11,165 nucleotides of DNA. It comes from an uncultured Chromatiaceae bacterium. GTDB taxonomy: Bacteria; Pseudomonadota; Gammaproteobacteria; Enterobacterales; Alteromonadaceae. Below, piece by piece: positions 5,218 to 11,165 of this stretch; within the stretch, counting starts at the first letter, position 1; each line of letters begins with the position of its first letter. The notes beneath the pieces were generated by a model. That model was not told the origin of the DNA. It saw nothing but the letters and a program-made list of their open reading frames with translations, and ran no database searches. The DNA is taken from positions 1 to 11,165 of the forward strand of contig CAMLNG010000074.1 in assembly GCA_946481195.1 (NCBI GenBank), given 5' to 3'. The position numbers and the translations under genes were made by a program.

Positions 5218-6042
5218 ATGGCTTTAGCAGTAAACACCAACGTCTCGGCGCTGAACGCACAGCGCCAATTATTAACTTCAGGTACAGCGCTGGATACAGC
5301 CTATAAACGTCTGTCTTCAGGCTTCCGTATCAACAGTGCAGCGGACGATGCTGCAGGCTTGCAAATCAGCAACCGTTTAACCTCTCAGGTTAACGGTCTG
5401 AATCAGGCAATCAGTAACGCCAACGACGGTATCTCTGCCTCTCAGGTTGCTGAAGGTGCGTTGGATGAAATCACCAACTCTCTGCAGCGTATCCGTACAC
5501 TGGCAGTTCAATCCCAAAACGGTATTAACAACTCTGCAGACCGCACGGCTCTGCAAAAAGAAGTGTCTGCGCTGAAAACAGAGATCAGCCGTATCGCACA
5601 AAACACTCAGTTTGGTGGTGTCGATATTCTGAAAGGCGGTTATTCTGCCAAGTTCCTGGTCGGTGCAAACGCGGGTCAGACTATTAGTGTGAACCTTTCA
5701 CGTGCCGGTGGTTTTGGCGCTTCAGGTCTGAGCTTAGCCAGTTTAACAATTGCAACTGTTGGCGGCGCTTCAACTGCGTTAGCTACCATCGACAGCGCAA
5801 TTAAAACTATCGATAGCAAACGTGCCGACCTCGGTGCGTTACAAAACCGCTTCCAGTCAACTATCCGTAACTTAAGTAACGTTGTAGAAAACGTTTCTGC
5901 TGCACGCAGCCGGATCCGTGACACTGACTTCGCGAAAGAAACTGCGGAATTAACACGGGCACAGATTTTGCAGCAAGCGAGTACAACAGTATTGGCGCAA
6001 GCTAACACTCGTCCGCAATCTGCATTATCTTTACTGGGTTAA
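5218..6042 (+). CDS. fliC: Flagellin FliC4, probable major filament subunit
   Basis: This is a 274-residue flagellin beginning MALAVNTNVSALNAQRQLL. It has the conserved terminal helices, LQRIRTLAVQ in the D1 segment and the ending RPQSALSLLG. It is the most divergent of the four in the first 80 residues (TSQVNGLNQAISNANDG). Three features point to the highest expression: the best sigma-28 promoter, an AAGGAG ribosome-binding site six bases before the ATG, and strong codon bias (11 of 17 arginines CGT and only two CGG). A hairpin sits at the 5' end of its leader, and candidate operators lie upstream. No U-tract terminator follows, so some transcripts may run into flaG 73 bases downstream. Confidence 0.96.
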   Translation: MALAVNTNVSALNAQRQLLTSGTALDTAYKRLSSGFRINSAADDAAGLQISNRLTSQVNGLNQAISNANDGISASQVAEGALDEITNSLQRIRTLAVQSQNGINNSADRTALQKEVSALKTEISRIAQNTQFGGVDILKGGYSAKFLVGANAGQTISVNLSRAGGFGASGLSLASLTIATVGGASTALATIDSAIKTIDSKRADLGALQNRFQSTIRNLSNVVENVSAARSRIRDTDFAKETAELTRAQILQQASTTVLAQANTRPQSALSLLG

Positions 6043-6061
6043 TTCTGATGTTGTCCGGTCG

Positions 6062-6088
6062 GGCGGAAACTATATTTAAGTTACCGCC
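6062..6088 (+). other. Imperfect inverted repeat overlapping the flaG promoter
   Basis: GGCGGAAAC (6062-6070) pairs with GTTACCGCC (6080-6088), with eight pairs and one A-A mismatch around a nine-base AT-rich loop. The right arm overlaps the -35 element. As RNA it may end or protect the fliC4 message. It has no U-tract. Confidence 0.4.
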
Positions 6089-6102
6089 ACGCCGGCCGAT
6101 AC
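6076..6102 (+). promoter_or_regulatory. Sigma-28-type promoter before flaG-fliD-fliS
   Basis: TTAAGTTA (6076-6083) and GCCGATAC (6095-6102) are 11 bases apart, with 13 of 16 positions matching the consensus. The predicted start near 6109 leaves only about seven bases before the flaG ATG and falls at the ribosome-binding site GAGGTGA (6103-6109). The promoter would therefore serve fliD and later genes better than flaG. Confidence 0.7.
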
Positions 6103-6115
6103 GAGGTGACAGATC

Positions 6116-6526
6116 ATGAACTCAGTCGAACTGAACGTTGGTAGAAGCCAACGTAATGTACAACCACCGCAAGGACTTGCAGTGGTCGACCAAGAGGTCA
6201 GGACTGCAACCCGACAGTCTCAGGAGGCAAAAAAGCTGCCTGCTGAGGATGCCGCGCAAACTAAAGCTCAGCCAGCACCGACAGCGGCAGAGCTTGGGGA
6301 TGCGGTAGAAAGCATTAACCAGTTTGTGAATGCACAGATGCGTACACTGAACTTTTCAGTGGACGAGAACTCCGGAAAAGCAGTGGTGAAAGTCATCGAC
6401 TTTGAAACCAAAGATGTGATCCGGCAGATCCCGGGCGAAGAAGTGCTAAAAATGGCAAGTGCGATCAAAAAGTTGCAAGATGATCTCGGGTCAGCAACAG
6501 GTTTGCTGATCAACAGTAAGGTGTAA
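6116..6526 (+). CDS. flaG: FlaG family flagellar protein
   Basis: This 136-residue protein has a low-complexity, Gln/Ala-rich N-terminal part (about 1-70) that is probably disordered. A conserved FlaG-family C-terminal part follows (about 75-136): RTLNFSVDENSGKAVVKVID, then VIRQIP at 101-106 and a closing helix. In Pseudomonas, Vibrio and related bacteria flaG lies between flagellin and fliD and influences filament length, but its biochemical role is not settled. GAGGTGA lies six bases before the ATG. It begins the flaG-fliD-fliS-fliT cluster, with 18 bases to fliD. Confidence 0.9.
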   Translation: MNSVELNVGRSQRNVQPPQGLAVVDQEVRTATRQSQEAKKLPAEDAAQTKAQPAPTAAELGDAVESINQFVNAQMRTLNFSVDENSGKAVVKVIDFETKDVIRQIPGEEVLKMASAIKKLQDDLGSATGLLINSKV

Positions 6527-6544
6527 ATACAGCGAGGAGAAATC

Positions 6545-7990
6545 ATGGCTATCCGTGCCCTAGGGTCGGCCTCTGGCTTAGATCTGGAAAGTTTGGTCAC
6601 ACAATTGGTGAAAGCTGAACGGATGACGAAAGAAGCCCGTTTAGATGACACGAAAAAAAGCCTGGATTCCTCCTTGTCTGGTTACGGTAAACTGAAATCT
6701 GCAATGTCTAAATTTCAGGATGCAGTCAAGGCGTTGAGTCTGGATAACCTCAACGCCCGTACTGCAACTGTCAAACAACCTACAGATACCAAAACATACC
6801 TGGAGGCTACTGCGAAAACCACAGCAGCTCCTGGTGTGTTTGACATGAAAGTCAAAACGTTGGCCTCAGGCAGCAGAGTAGAAAGTGCAGATGCAGCTTA
6901 TGCATCTGCCTCTGCTGTAGTCAGTACGACGGCAGGGGAGTTAACCTTCGGCGCCGGTGGCAAAAGCTTTAAGGTCAATGTCACGGCCAATATGACGCTC
7001 GATGAACTTCGTCAGGCCATCAACAGCAATAAAGATAATTTTGGCGTGAGCGCGAACATTATCAACGCGGGTGGCTCGGTAGGGACCAAGCTGGTACTGA
7101 CGTCCAGCATTACCGGGGCTGCCAATGATTTAAGTATTACCAATAACAATGCTGCACTGGATGCCATTTCGACAGTGCCCAATAGTGGCGGGACAGCAGG
7201 GTTAACTGTTACTAAAGCTGCTGCCAGTGCTGAAGTTATCATTGATGGCATCAGTACCTTCAGTAAAACGAATACCTTCACTAACGCGCTGCAGGATACT
7301 GAGTTTACGGTGCAGAATGTCACGCCTGATGGCAACAATGCGACCTTAACCATAGCCACCGACAAAAAAGGTACTGAAGACAAACTCAAAGCCTTCATCG
7401 ATAGCTATAACGCGCTTGTCACTGAAGTTGAATCCCTAACCAAAAATCGCGTGTTGGGCTCTGATGGCAAGACTGTCGTCAGTGAAGGTGGCGCGTTAAA
7501 TAGTGATCCGACGGTCCGTAGCATGCTCAATATGGTAACTGGCGCACTCGGGAAAGCAGTGAGCTCTGCCGAGCCAGGCCTGAATAATCTCTACGCGATG
7601 GGTATCACCATGACCAACAATGGTCGGTTAGAGATTTCTTCCACCAAAATTGGCACTTCATCAGGCCGCGAGCGGCTTGATGCGGCGCTGAAAGATAACT
7701 TTGATGGCATTGCCAAATTATTTGGTAACGCTGATGGTTTCAATGCAACCATCACCAATCTGGTGACCCAGTTCACGCAAAAAGGCGGTTTACTGGAGAA
7801 CAAAGAAACATCACTTAAAAACAGCCTGACAAAAAATACTAAAGATCGCGAAGCCTACACCCGATATATAGAAAGTTACGAGAATACTTTGCGGCAACGT
7901 TATGGCGCGCTGGATTCGCAATTAGGTCAGTTGCAAAGCACGTCGTCAATGTTAAGTTCGCAGCTGGCATCTTTATCCAGCATCCGATGA
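6545..7990 (+). CDS. fliD: Flagellar filament cap protein FliD (HAP2)
   Basis: FliD forms the cap at the filament tip and folds in each arriving flagellin. The 481-residue product is close to the enterobacterial length (about 468). The N-terminal FliD domain (about 5-105) starts with LGSASGLDLESLVTQLVKAE. The middle is Ala/Thr/Ser-rich and beta-rich (about 110-270) and forms the exposed head. The C-terminal domain (about 280-481) contains FDGIAKLFG and ends in a coiled-coil helix (LRQRYGALDSQLGQLQ onward) that fits the leg region. AGGAGA (6535-6540) lies four bases before the ATG. fliS follows after 15 bases, so translation of cap and chaperone is linked. Confidence 0.95.
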   Translation: MAIRALGSASGLDLESLVTQLVKAERMTKEARLDDTKKSLDSSLSGYGKLKSAMSKFQDAVKALSLDNLNARTATVKQPTDTKTYLEATAKTTAAPGVFDMKVKTLASGSRVESADAAYASASAVVSTTAGELTFGAGGKSFKVNVTANMTLDELRQAINSNKDNFGVSANIINAGGSVGTKLVLTSSITGAANDLSITNNNAALDAISTVPNSGGTAGLTVTKAAASAEVIIDGISTFSKTNTFTNALQDTEFTVQNVTPDGNNATLTIATDKKGTEDKLKAFIDSYNALVTEVESLTKNRVLGSDGKTVVSEGGALNSDPTVRSMLNMVTGALGKAVSSAEPGLNNLYAMGITMTNNGRLEISSTKIGTSSGRERLDAALKDNFDGIAKLFGNADGFNATITNLVTQFTQKGGLLENKETSLKNSLTKNTKDREAYTRYIESYENTLRQRYGALDSQLGQLQSTSSMLSSQLASLSSIR

Positions 7991-8005
7991 TCACAGGAGT
8001 TTCAG

Positions 8006-8446
8006 ATGAGTTACGGTATCAACGCATATAAATCGGTCGGTGTAAAAAACGACCTGGCGGTGGCAGATCCGCATCGCGTCATTCAACTGTTGATGCAGGG
8101 GTCCTTGGAGAACATGGCCAAAGCCCGTGGTTGTATCGAGCGGAAAGACTTTGTCGGAAAATCACAGACCATGTCTAAAGCCATGAGTATTATCACTGCA
8201 TTACAACACTCGCTGGATATGGATGCTGGTGGCGAGGTTTCGCAGAATCTCTGGTCGTTATATGATTTTATGGTCAATCACCTGATGTTAGCCAGTCGTG
8301 AAAGCAGCGTCGAAAAAATCGACGACGTCATTGAAATCATGTTGAAAATTAAATCGGCCTGGGACCAAATTCCGGTCAGTGAACGTGAACTCGGTTTCCG
8401 GATGCTAGCCGATCGCGATTCACGGCAAAATCTGGCGTCCGCATGA
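8006..8446 (+). CDS. fliS: Flagellin export chaperone FliS
   Basis: FliS binds the C-terminal D0 helix of flagellin in the cytoplasm, prevents early polymerisation and delivers it to the FlhA export gate. The 146-residue product matches the family. It begins MSYGINAYKSVGVKNDLAVADPHRVI..., has the helix LLMQGSLENMAKARGCIE, then LQHSLDMDAGGEVSQNLWSL, and the last helices with IKSAWDQIP. All four flagellins keep the same C-terminal helix, so one FliS can serve them all. AGGAGT (7995-8000) precedes the ATG. The stop overlaps the next start as ATGA, indicating coupled translation. Confidence 0.95.
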   Translation: MSYGINAYKSVGVKNDLAVADPHRVIQLLMQGSLENMAKARGCIERKDFVGKSQTMSKAMSIITALQHSLDMDAGGEVSQNLWSLYDFMVNHLMLASRESSVEKIDDVIEIMLKIKSAWDQIPVSERELGFRMLADRDSRQNLASA

Positions 8447-8733
8447 ATAGCCAGCTGACCAGCATTGCACAGCGTAAAGCGGTGATTGAAATGCTGTTGA
8501 CAATCGAAGACTATGACCTCACTGAGTTCGCTGATTCATGGGCTCAGTATCAACGGGAATTAGAAGCGTTTTGTGCTCATGCAACAGAAGCGGACAAAGC
8601 AGTACTGGAAGCCGAACTGGCATGGGTACAGGCACGGCAACAGCAGGTTGCCGACGAGCGACAGCGAGTTGGTGGCGCTTTGATTAATCTGCAGAACGGT
8701 CGAAAAGCTATTGATAGCTATGGTAATTTTTGA
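8443..8733 (+). CDS. fliT: FliT-like flagellar export chaperone
   Basis: This is a 96-residue, all-helical, highly charged protein. It starts inside the fliS stop (ATGA overlap at 8443-8446), and the tight coupling is typical of fliS-fliT pairs. No catalytic motif, signal peptide or membrane segment is visible. The long amphipathic stretch around 38-75 and the end GRKAIDSY (86-93) resemble the small FliT/FlgN type of chaperone, which holds FliD or the junction proteins before export. FliT proteins are short and poorly conserved, so the name rests mainly on size, fold type and position. It may equally be listed as a hypothetical protein of the fliS operon. Confidence 0.65.
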   Translation: MNSQLTSIAQRKAVIEMLLTIEDYDLTEFADSWAQYQRELEAFCAHATEADKAVLEAELAWVQARQQQVADERQRVGGALINLQNGRKAIDSYGNF

Positions 8734-8740
8734 CGTCATC

Positions 8741-8769
8741 TTGTCGCATTTCAATTGACCACTTATGCT
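8741..8769 (+). promoter_or_regulatory. Possible sigma-70 promoter of the glycosyltransferase-glf pair
   Basis: TTGTCG (8741-8746) and TATGCT (8764-8769) are 17 bases apart, each matching four of six consensus bases. The leader would carry a small hairpin (8784-8789 with 8796-8801). This is a weak prediction. The pair could instead be read from the flagellar operon, since no terminator separates it from fliT. Confidence 0.3.
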
Positions 8770-8824
8770 GTAGCTGGTTGCGTGCTGAGGGCATGCTTAG
8801 CGTATTTCAATGCCGAGGTAACGC

Positions 8825-9781
8825 GTGAAACTCAGTGTCATTATTCCTGCCTTTAAATTTGCCGCCTACATCCAAGAATGCTTACTCAGCGTTTTGGCGC
8901 AGAAAACGACCTTTGATTTTGAAGTATTAGTGTGTAATGACTGCTCGCCAGACAATACCCGCGATGTGATCCGTTATCTTGAACCGGCGTTCCCTCAGTT
9001 AAAAGTGCTGGATAATACTAGCAACACAGGGCTGATCGGCAGTATGGCAAACCTGCTGCGGGCTGCCCGCGGTGACTATATTGCTTACCTGGATGGCGAC
9101 GACGTTGCACTGCCCGGAAAATTGCAGGCACAGGTGGACTATCTGGATGCAAATCCCGGTTGCGCTATCAGCTATCACGAATCAGATATGTTCGATACTG
9201 TGACTGGTGCCCGGCTCAAGTGGTATTCCAAAGAGTTTTATAATGCTGTTTATATTCCGCAAAAAGCCGATATCAGCCATTTGATCCGCTACGGTACTTT
9301 TCTACAGGCCAGCAGTATCATGTTCCGCCGCCATGATTCACTGCTACAGGCATTAGACCATGGCAGCAAAATCATTTGTGATTACCCCTGGCATATAATG
9401 AATGCAGGTTTTTTACAGGGCACTGTTGACCTGTTGCCGCAAGTATTTGGCCGTTATCGGGTGCACCCAAACAGTTTTTGTGCGATGACACAGCAAAGTG
9501 CCGCCCGGCGAGTACAAGTCACTGAAGAATTGGTCAGTGCCTGCCGGCTCGGTGAGCGTTTTGGCGTGAGTTCAGATGTTATTCAACTGGGTGTGAACCA
9601 TCAGTATTTTGCAGCTGCGTTGTTTTTCTTGAAAAATCAAGAAGATGATTTGTTCTTGCAAATGATAGAACGTTCAGCAAAGCAACCATTATGGTTCGAT
9701 GGCCGGCATCAGCAGGCGTTTGAGTTACGGACAAATCCAAAAGATGTCCGGCAAATCTTGTGGGGTGAGCATGCAGTATGA
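8825..9781 (+). CDS. Family 2 glycosyltransferase
   Basis: This 318-residue cytoplasmic enzyme with a GT-A fold is predicted to transfer a sugar from a nucleotide donor with inversion. The GT2 signature is clear. The start is MKLSVIIPAFKFAAYIQECL, the nucleotide-binding Asp lies in CNDCSPDNT (Asp39), and the metal-binding motif DGDD is at 90-93, followed by KLQAQVDYLDANP. No membrane segment is seen. The start is GTG, supported by GAGG (8815-8818) six bases upstream and by homology beginning at the second residue. The gene overlaps glf by 11 bases, so the two are translationally coupled and probably act in one pathway. This suggests, without proving, a galactofuranosyltransferase. The acceptor is unknown; flagellin or a surface polysaccharide are both possible. 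Confidence 0.88.
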   Translation: MKLSVIIPAFKFAAYIQECLLSVLAQKTTFDFEVLVCNDCSPDNTRDVIRYLEPAFPQLKVLDNTSNTGLIGSMANLLRAARGDYIAYLDGDDVALPGKLQAQVDYLDANPGCAISYHESDMFDTVTGARLKWYSKEFYNAVYIPQKADISHLIRYGTFLQASSIMFRRHDSLLQALDHGSKIICDYPWHIMNAGFLQGTVDLLPQVFGRYRVHPNSFCAMTQQSAARRVQVTEELVSACRLGERFGVSSDVIQLGVNHQYFAAALFFLKNQEDDLFLQMIERSAKQPLWFDGRHQQAFELRTNPKDVRQILWGEHAV

Positions 9782-10934
9782 TGCGATAGTTGTTGGCGCC
9801 GGTTTGTCCGGAGCTGTGATGGCTGAACAAATGGCCACCCTGCTGAACTGGCGGGTGTTAGTGTTGGACCAACGACCGCATCTGGCCGGCAATTGCTTTG
9901 ATGAAAGGGACCAGTTTGGCTGTCTGATCCACAAATACGGACCGCATCTGTTTCATACTAATAAAAAACCGGTCTGGGACTATCTGAGCCGTTTCACGAC
10001 ATGGCAGCCATATGAACACAAAGTGCTGGCAAAAATCGGTGATTTACAAATCCCACTGCCGTTTAATCTCAATTCCTTATACCGGCTATACCAGCCAGAG
10101 CAGGCTAAATTGCTGGAACTACAATTAGTGGAACGCTATGGTGCCGGTGCCAGGGTACCGATCCTCGAATTACGTCAATCCGGTGTTGCAGCGTTGCAGC
10201 AGTTAGCTGATTGGATCTACGACAATATTTTCGTGCAATACACTATGCGCCAGTGGGGCATCAGTGCTGAGCAAATAGATCCGGCTGTATTATCCCGGGT
10301 GCCAGTGGTGCTGAGCCGCGATGACCGCTATTTCCATGACACTTATCAGGCGATGCCGGTTGGCGGTTATAGTCAAATGATTGGCGCTATGCTGGCGCAC
10401 CCGAATATAGATACCAAGACTGGTGTTGATGCATTAACCCGTCTAACGCTGGCTGATGGCAAAGTTAGTTTTGACGGCGAGATTTTTCCGGGCACTGTGA
10501 TTTATACCGGCATGCTCGACCAGTTGTTTGCTTATCAGTGTGGTGATTTACCATACCGTTCGTTGCAGTTTGTCTTTCAAAGCTACGAATATCCGTACTA
10601 TCAAACGGCGACTACGGTGAACTATCCACTGGCGCCTGACCTGACCCGTATCACCGAATTTAAGCATATTTTGGGTGACACTGGTGCTGGCACAACGATA
10701 GTGCTTGAATATCCTCAGGATTACGACAAAAACGACCCGGCGAAAAATATCCCATATTATCCGGTGTTTACCAGTGAAAACCAGCAGCGTTACCAGCAAT
10801 ATCAGGCTTTGGCCGCGGAGTACCCGCAATTAGTGGTGCTGGGGCGTCTCGCTGAGTACAAGTACTTTAATATGGATGATGCGGTGGCCAATGCACTGGC
10901 GATCTTCCAATCGAGACTCGCCGGTAACTGCTAG
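9771..10934 (+). CDS. glf: UDP-galactopyranose mutase
   Basis: This FAD enzyme interconverts UDP-galactopyranose and UDP-galactofuranose, the donor for galactofuranose-containing glycans. The 387-residue product has the dinucleotide motif GAGLSG (9-14), then GNCFDE and HKYGPHLFHTN. The active-site segment YTMRQWG has Tyr157 and Trp162, and RVPVVLSRDDRYF has Arg176 and Tyr187. Their spacing equals that of Tyr155, Trp160, Arg174 and Tyr185 in the Klebsiella enzyme. The C-terminal LGRLAEYKYFNMDD carries the usual Tyr and Asp contacts. The ATG at 9771 is chosen because the flavin fold begins there; an in-frame ATG at 9699 would add 24 unrelated residues. GGGGTGA precedes it. Confidence 0.95.
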   Translation: MQYDAIVVGAGLSGAVMAEQMATLLNWRVLVLDQRPHLAGNCFDERDQFGCLIHKYGPHLFHTNKKPVWDYLSRFTTWQPYEHKVLAKIGDLQIPLPFNLNSLYRLYQPEQAKLLELQLVERYGAGARVPILELRQSGVAALQQLADWIYDNIFVQYTMRQWGISAEQIDPAVLSRVPVVLSRDDRYFHDTYQAMPVGGYSQMIGAMLAHPNIDTKTGVDALTRLTLADGKVSFDGEIFPGTVIYTGMLDQLFAYQCGDLPYRSLQFVFQSYEYPYYQTATTVNYPLAPDLTRITEFKHILGDTGAGTTIVLEYPQDYDKNDPAKNIPYYPVFTSENQQRYQQYQALAAEYPQLVVLGRLAEYKYFNMDDAVANALAIFQSRLAGNC

Positions 10935-10958
10935 CGTCAGCATTTTGCCGTGACAGGC

Positions 10959-10974
10959 TGGCATAAAAATTGTT
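10959..10974 (+). promoter_or_regulatory. Sigma-54-like element downstream of glf
   Basis: TGGCAT-AAAAA-TTGTT fits TGGCAC-N5-TTGCW with correct spacing, but the critical GC of the -12 element is GT. Sigma-54 promoters are common in polar-flagellum regulons, so the match is noted. The changed GC and the terminator between it and the next gene make it doubtful. Confidence 0.25.
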
Positions 10975-11018
10975 TGCCGGATCAAAACCTTCGGGCGCAT
11001 TATACAATTCACTCTCAG

Positions 11019-11057
11019 CAGCGGAGGCCGCCCGTGCCTTGCTGATCTTTCTTTTTT
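11019..11057 (+). terminator. Intrinsic terminator between glf and the last gene
   Basis: 11019-11028 pairs with 11036-11044 over nine base pairs with one bulged G and one G-U, around a seven-base loop. ATCTTTCTTTTTT follows. The U-tract ends only 12 bases before the next ATG. It would stop the glf transcript or act as an attenuator of the following gene. Confidence 0.65.
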
Positions 11058-11069
11058 GGCAGAGACGTT

Positions 11070-11165
11070 ATGCTTAAATTTATTCAGTATCAGCTTGATG
11101 ATGACACCGAAGCGCAGCAAGCGCTTGAAAAGCAGGTGTCTGCCGGCATAGCCAAGAATATCAAC
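11070..11165 (+). CDS. N-terminal fragment, possibly a Maf-type motility-associated glycosyltransferase
   Basis: Thirty-two codons are visible before the window ends, starting MLKFIQYQLDDDTEAQQALE. ATG 11070 is the only possible start in this frame, since a stop lies at 11043-11045 and no other start codon falls between. The N-terminus is hydrophilic, with no signal peptide. The pattern of a short hydrophobic start, an acidic patch and a Gln/Ala/Glu-rich helix before a conserved Asn recalls the opening of Maf (DUF115) proteins. These transfer nonulosonic acids to flagellin and often lie in flagellin gene clusters. The resemblance is faint and from memory, so the name is a guess; the reading frame itself is fairly safe. 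The ribosome-binding site is weak. Confidence 0.5.
   Translation, partial: MLKFIQYQLDDDTEAQQALEKQVSAGIAKNIN

Noticed and set aside
8731..8738. TGACGTCA palindrome at the fliT stop codon
   Set aside because: It is a single eight-base palindrome overlapping a coding end, with no second copy or promoter nearby. Chance is the simplest explanation.
9699..9770. Upstream ATG extending UDP-galactopyranose mutase by 24 residues
   Set aside because: The extension overlaps the glycosyltransferase by 83 bases and precedes the flavin-binding fold. ATG 9771 begins exactly where the family begins and has GGGGTGA before it.

Overview
This window is a polar-flagellum locus of a gammaproteobacterium. All genes lie on the + strand. 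The gene order flgK-flgL-flagellins-flaG-fliD-fliS-(fliT), sigma-28 promoters of the TAAA-N15-GCCGATAA type and short (about 275 residue) flagellins suggest an Alteromonadales- or Chromatiales-like bacterium such as Rheinheimera. The genus is an inference from general resemblance only.

Layout: the 3' end of flgK (1-264) and complete flgL (271-1497) encode the two hook-filament junction proteins. Four complete tandem flagellin genes follow, here called fliC1 (1829-2659), fliC2 (2893-3723), fliC3 (3910-4734) and fliC4 (5218-6042). They are close paralogues with diverged synonymous sites. fliC1 ends in its own intrinsic terminator. fliC2 has a near-consensus sigma-28 promoter. fliC3 has no convincing promoter of its own and sits behind a hairpin-rich 186-base spacer and a possible nine-codon leader peptide; a very strong terminator follows it. 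fliC4 has the best sigma-28 promoter and the most biased codon use, so it is probably the major filament subunit.

Downstream, flaG-fliD-fliS-fliT (6116-8733) form a compact assembly operon: a filament-length or cap-associated factor, the filament cap, the flagellin chaperone and a FliT-like chaperone. A GT2 glycosyltransferase and UDP-galactopyranose mutase (glf), overlapping by 11 bases, follow (8825-10934). An intrinsic terminator then stands immediately before the start of a truncated gene (11070 to the window end) whose N-terminus faintly resembles Maf-type motility-associated glycosyltransferases. The proximity suggests that the sugar genes may modify flagellin, possibly with galactofuranose, but they could instead serve a surface polysaccharide.

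The least explained structure is non-coding. A 14-base palindrome, GGCAA-N4-TTGCC, recurs twice in the 331-base gap before fliC1 and three times in the 483-base gap before fliC4, but I did not see it before fliC2 or fliC3. It looks like the operator of an unidentified regulator that would distinguish members of the flagellin array.
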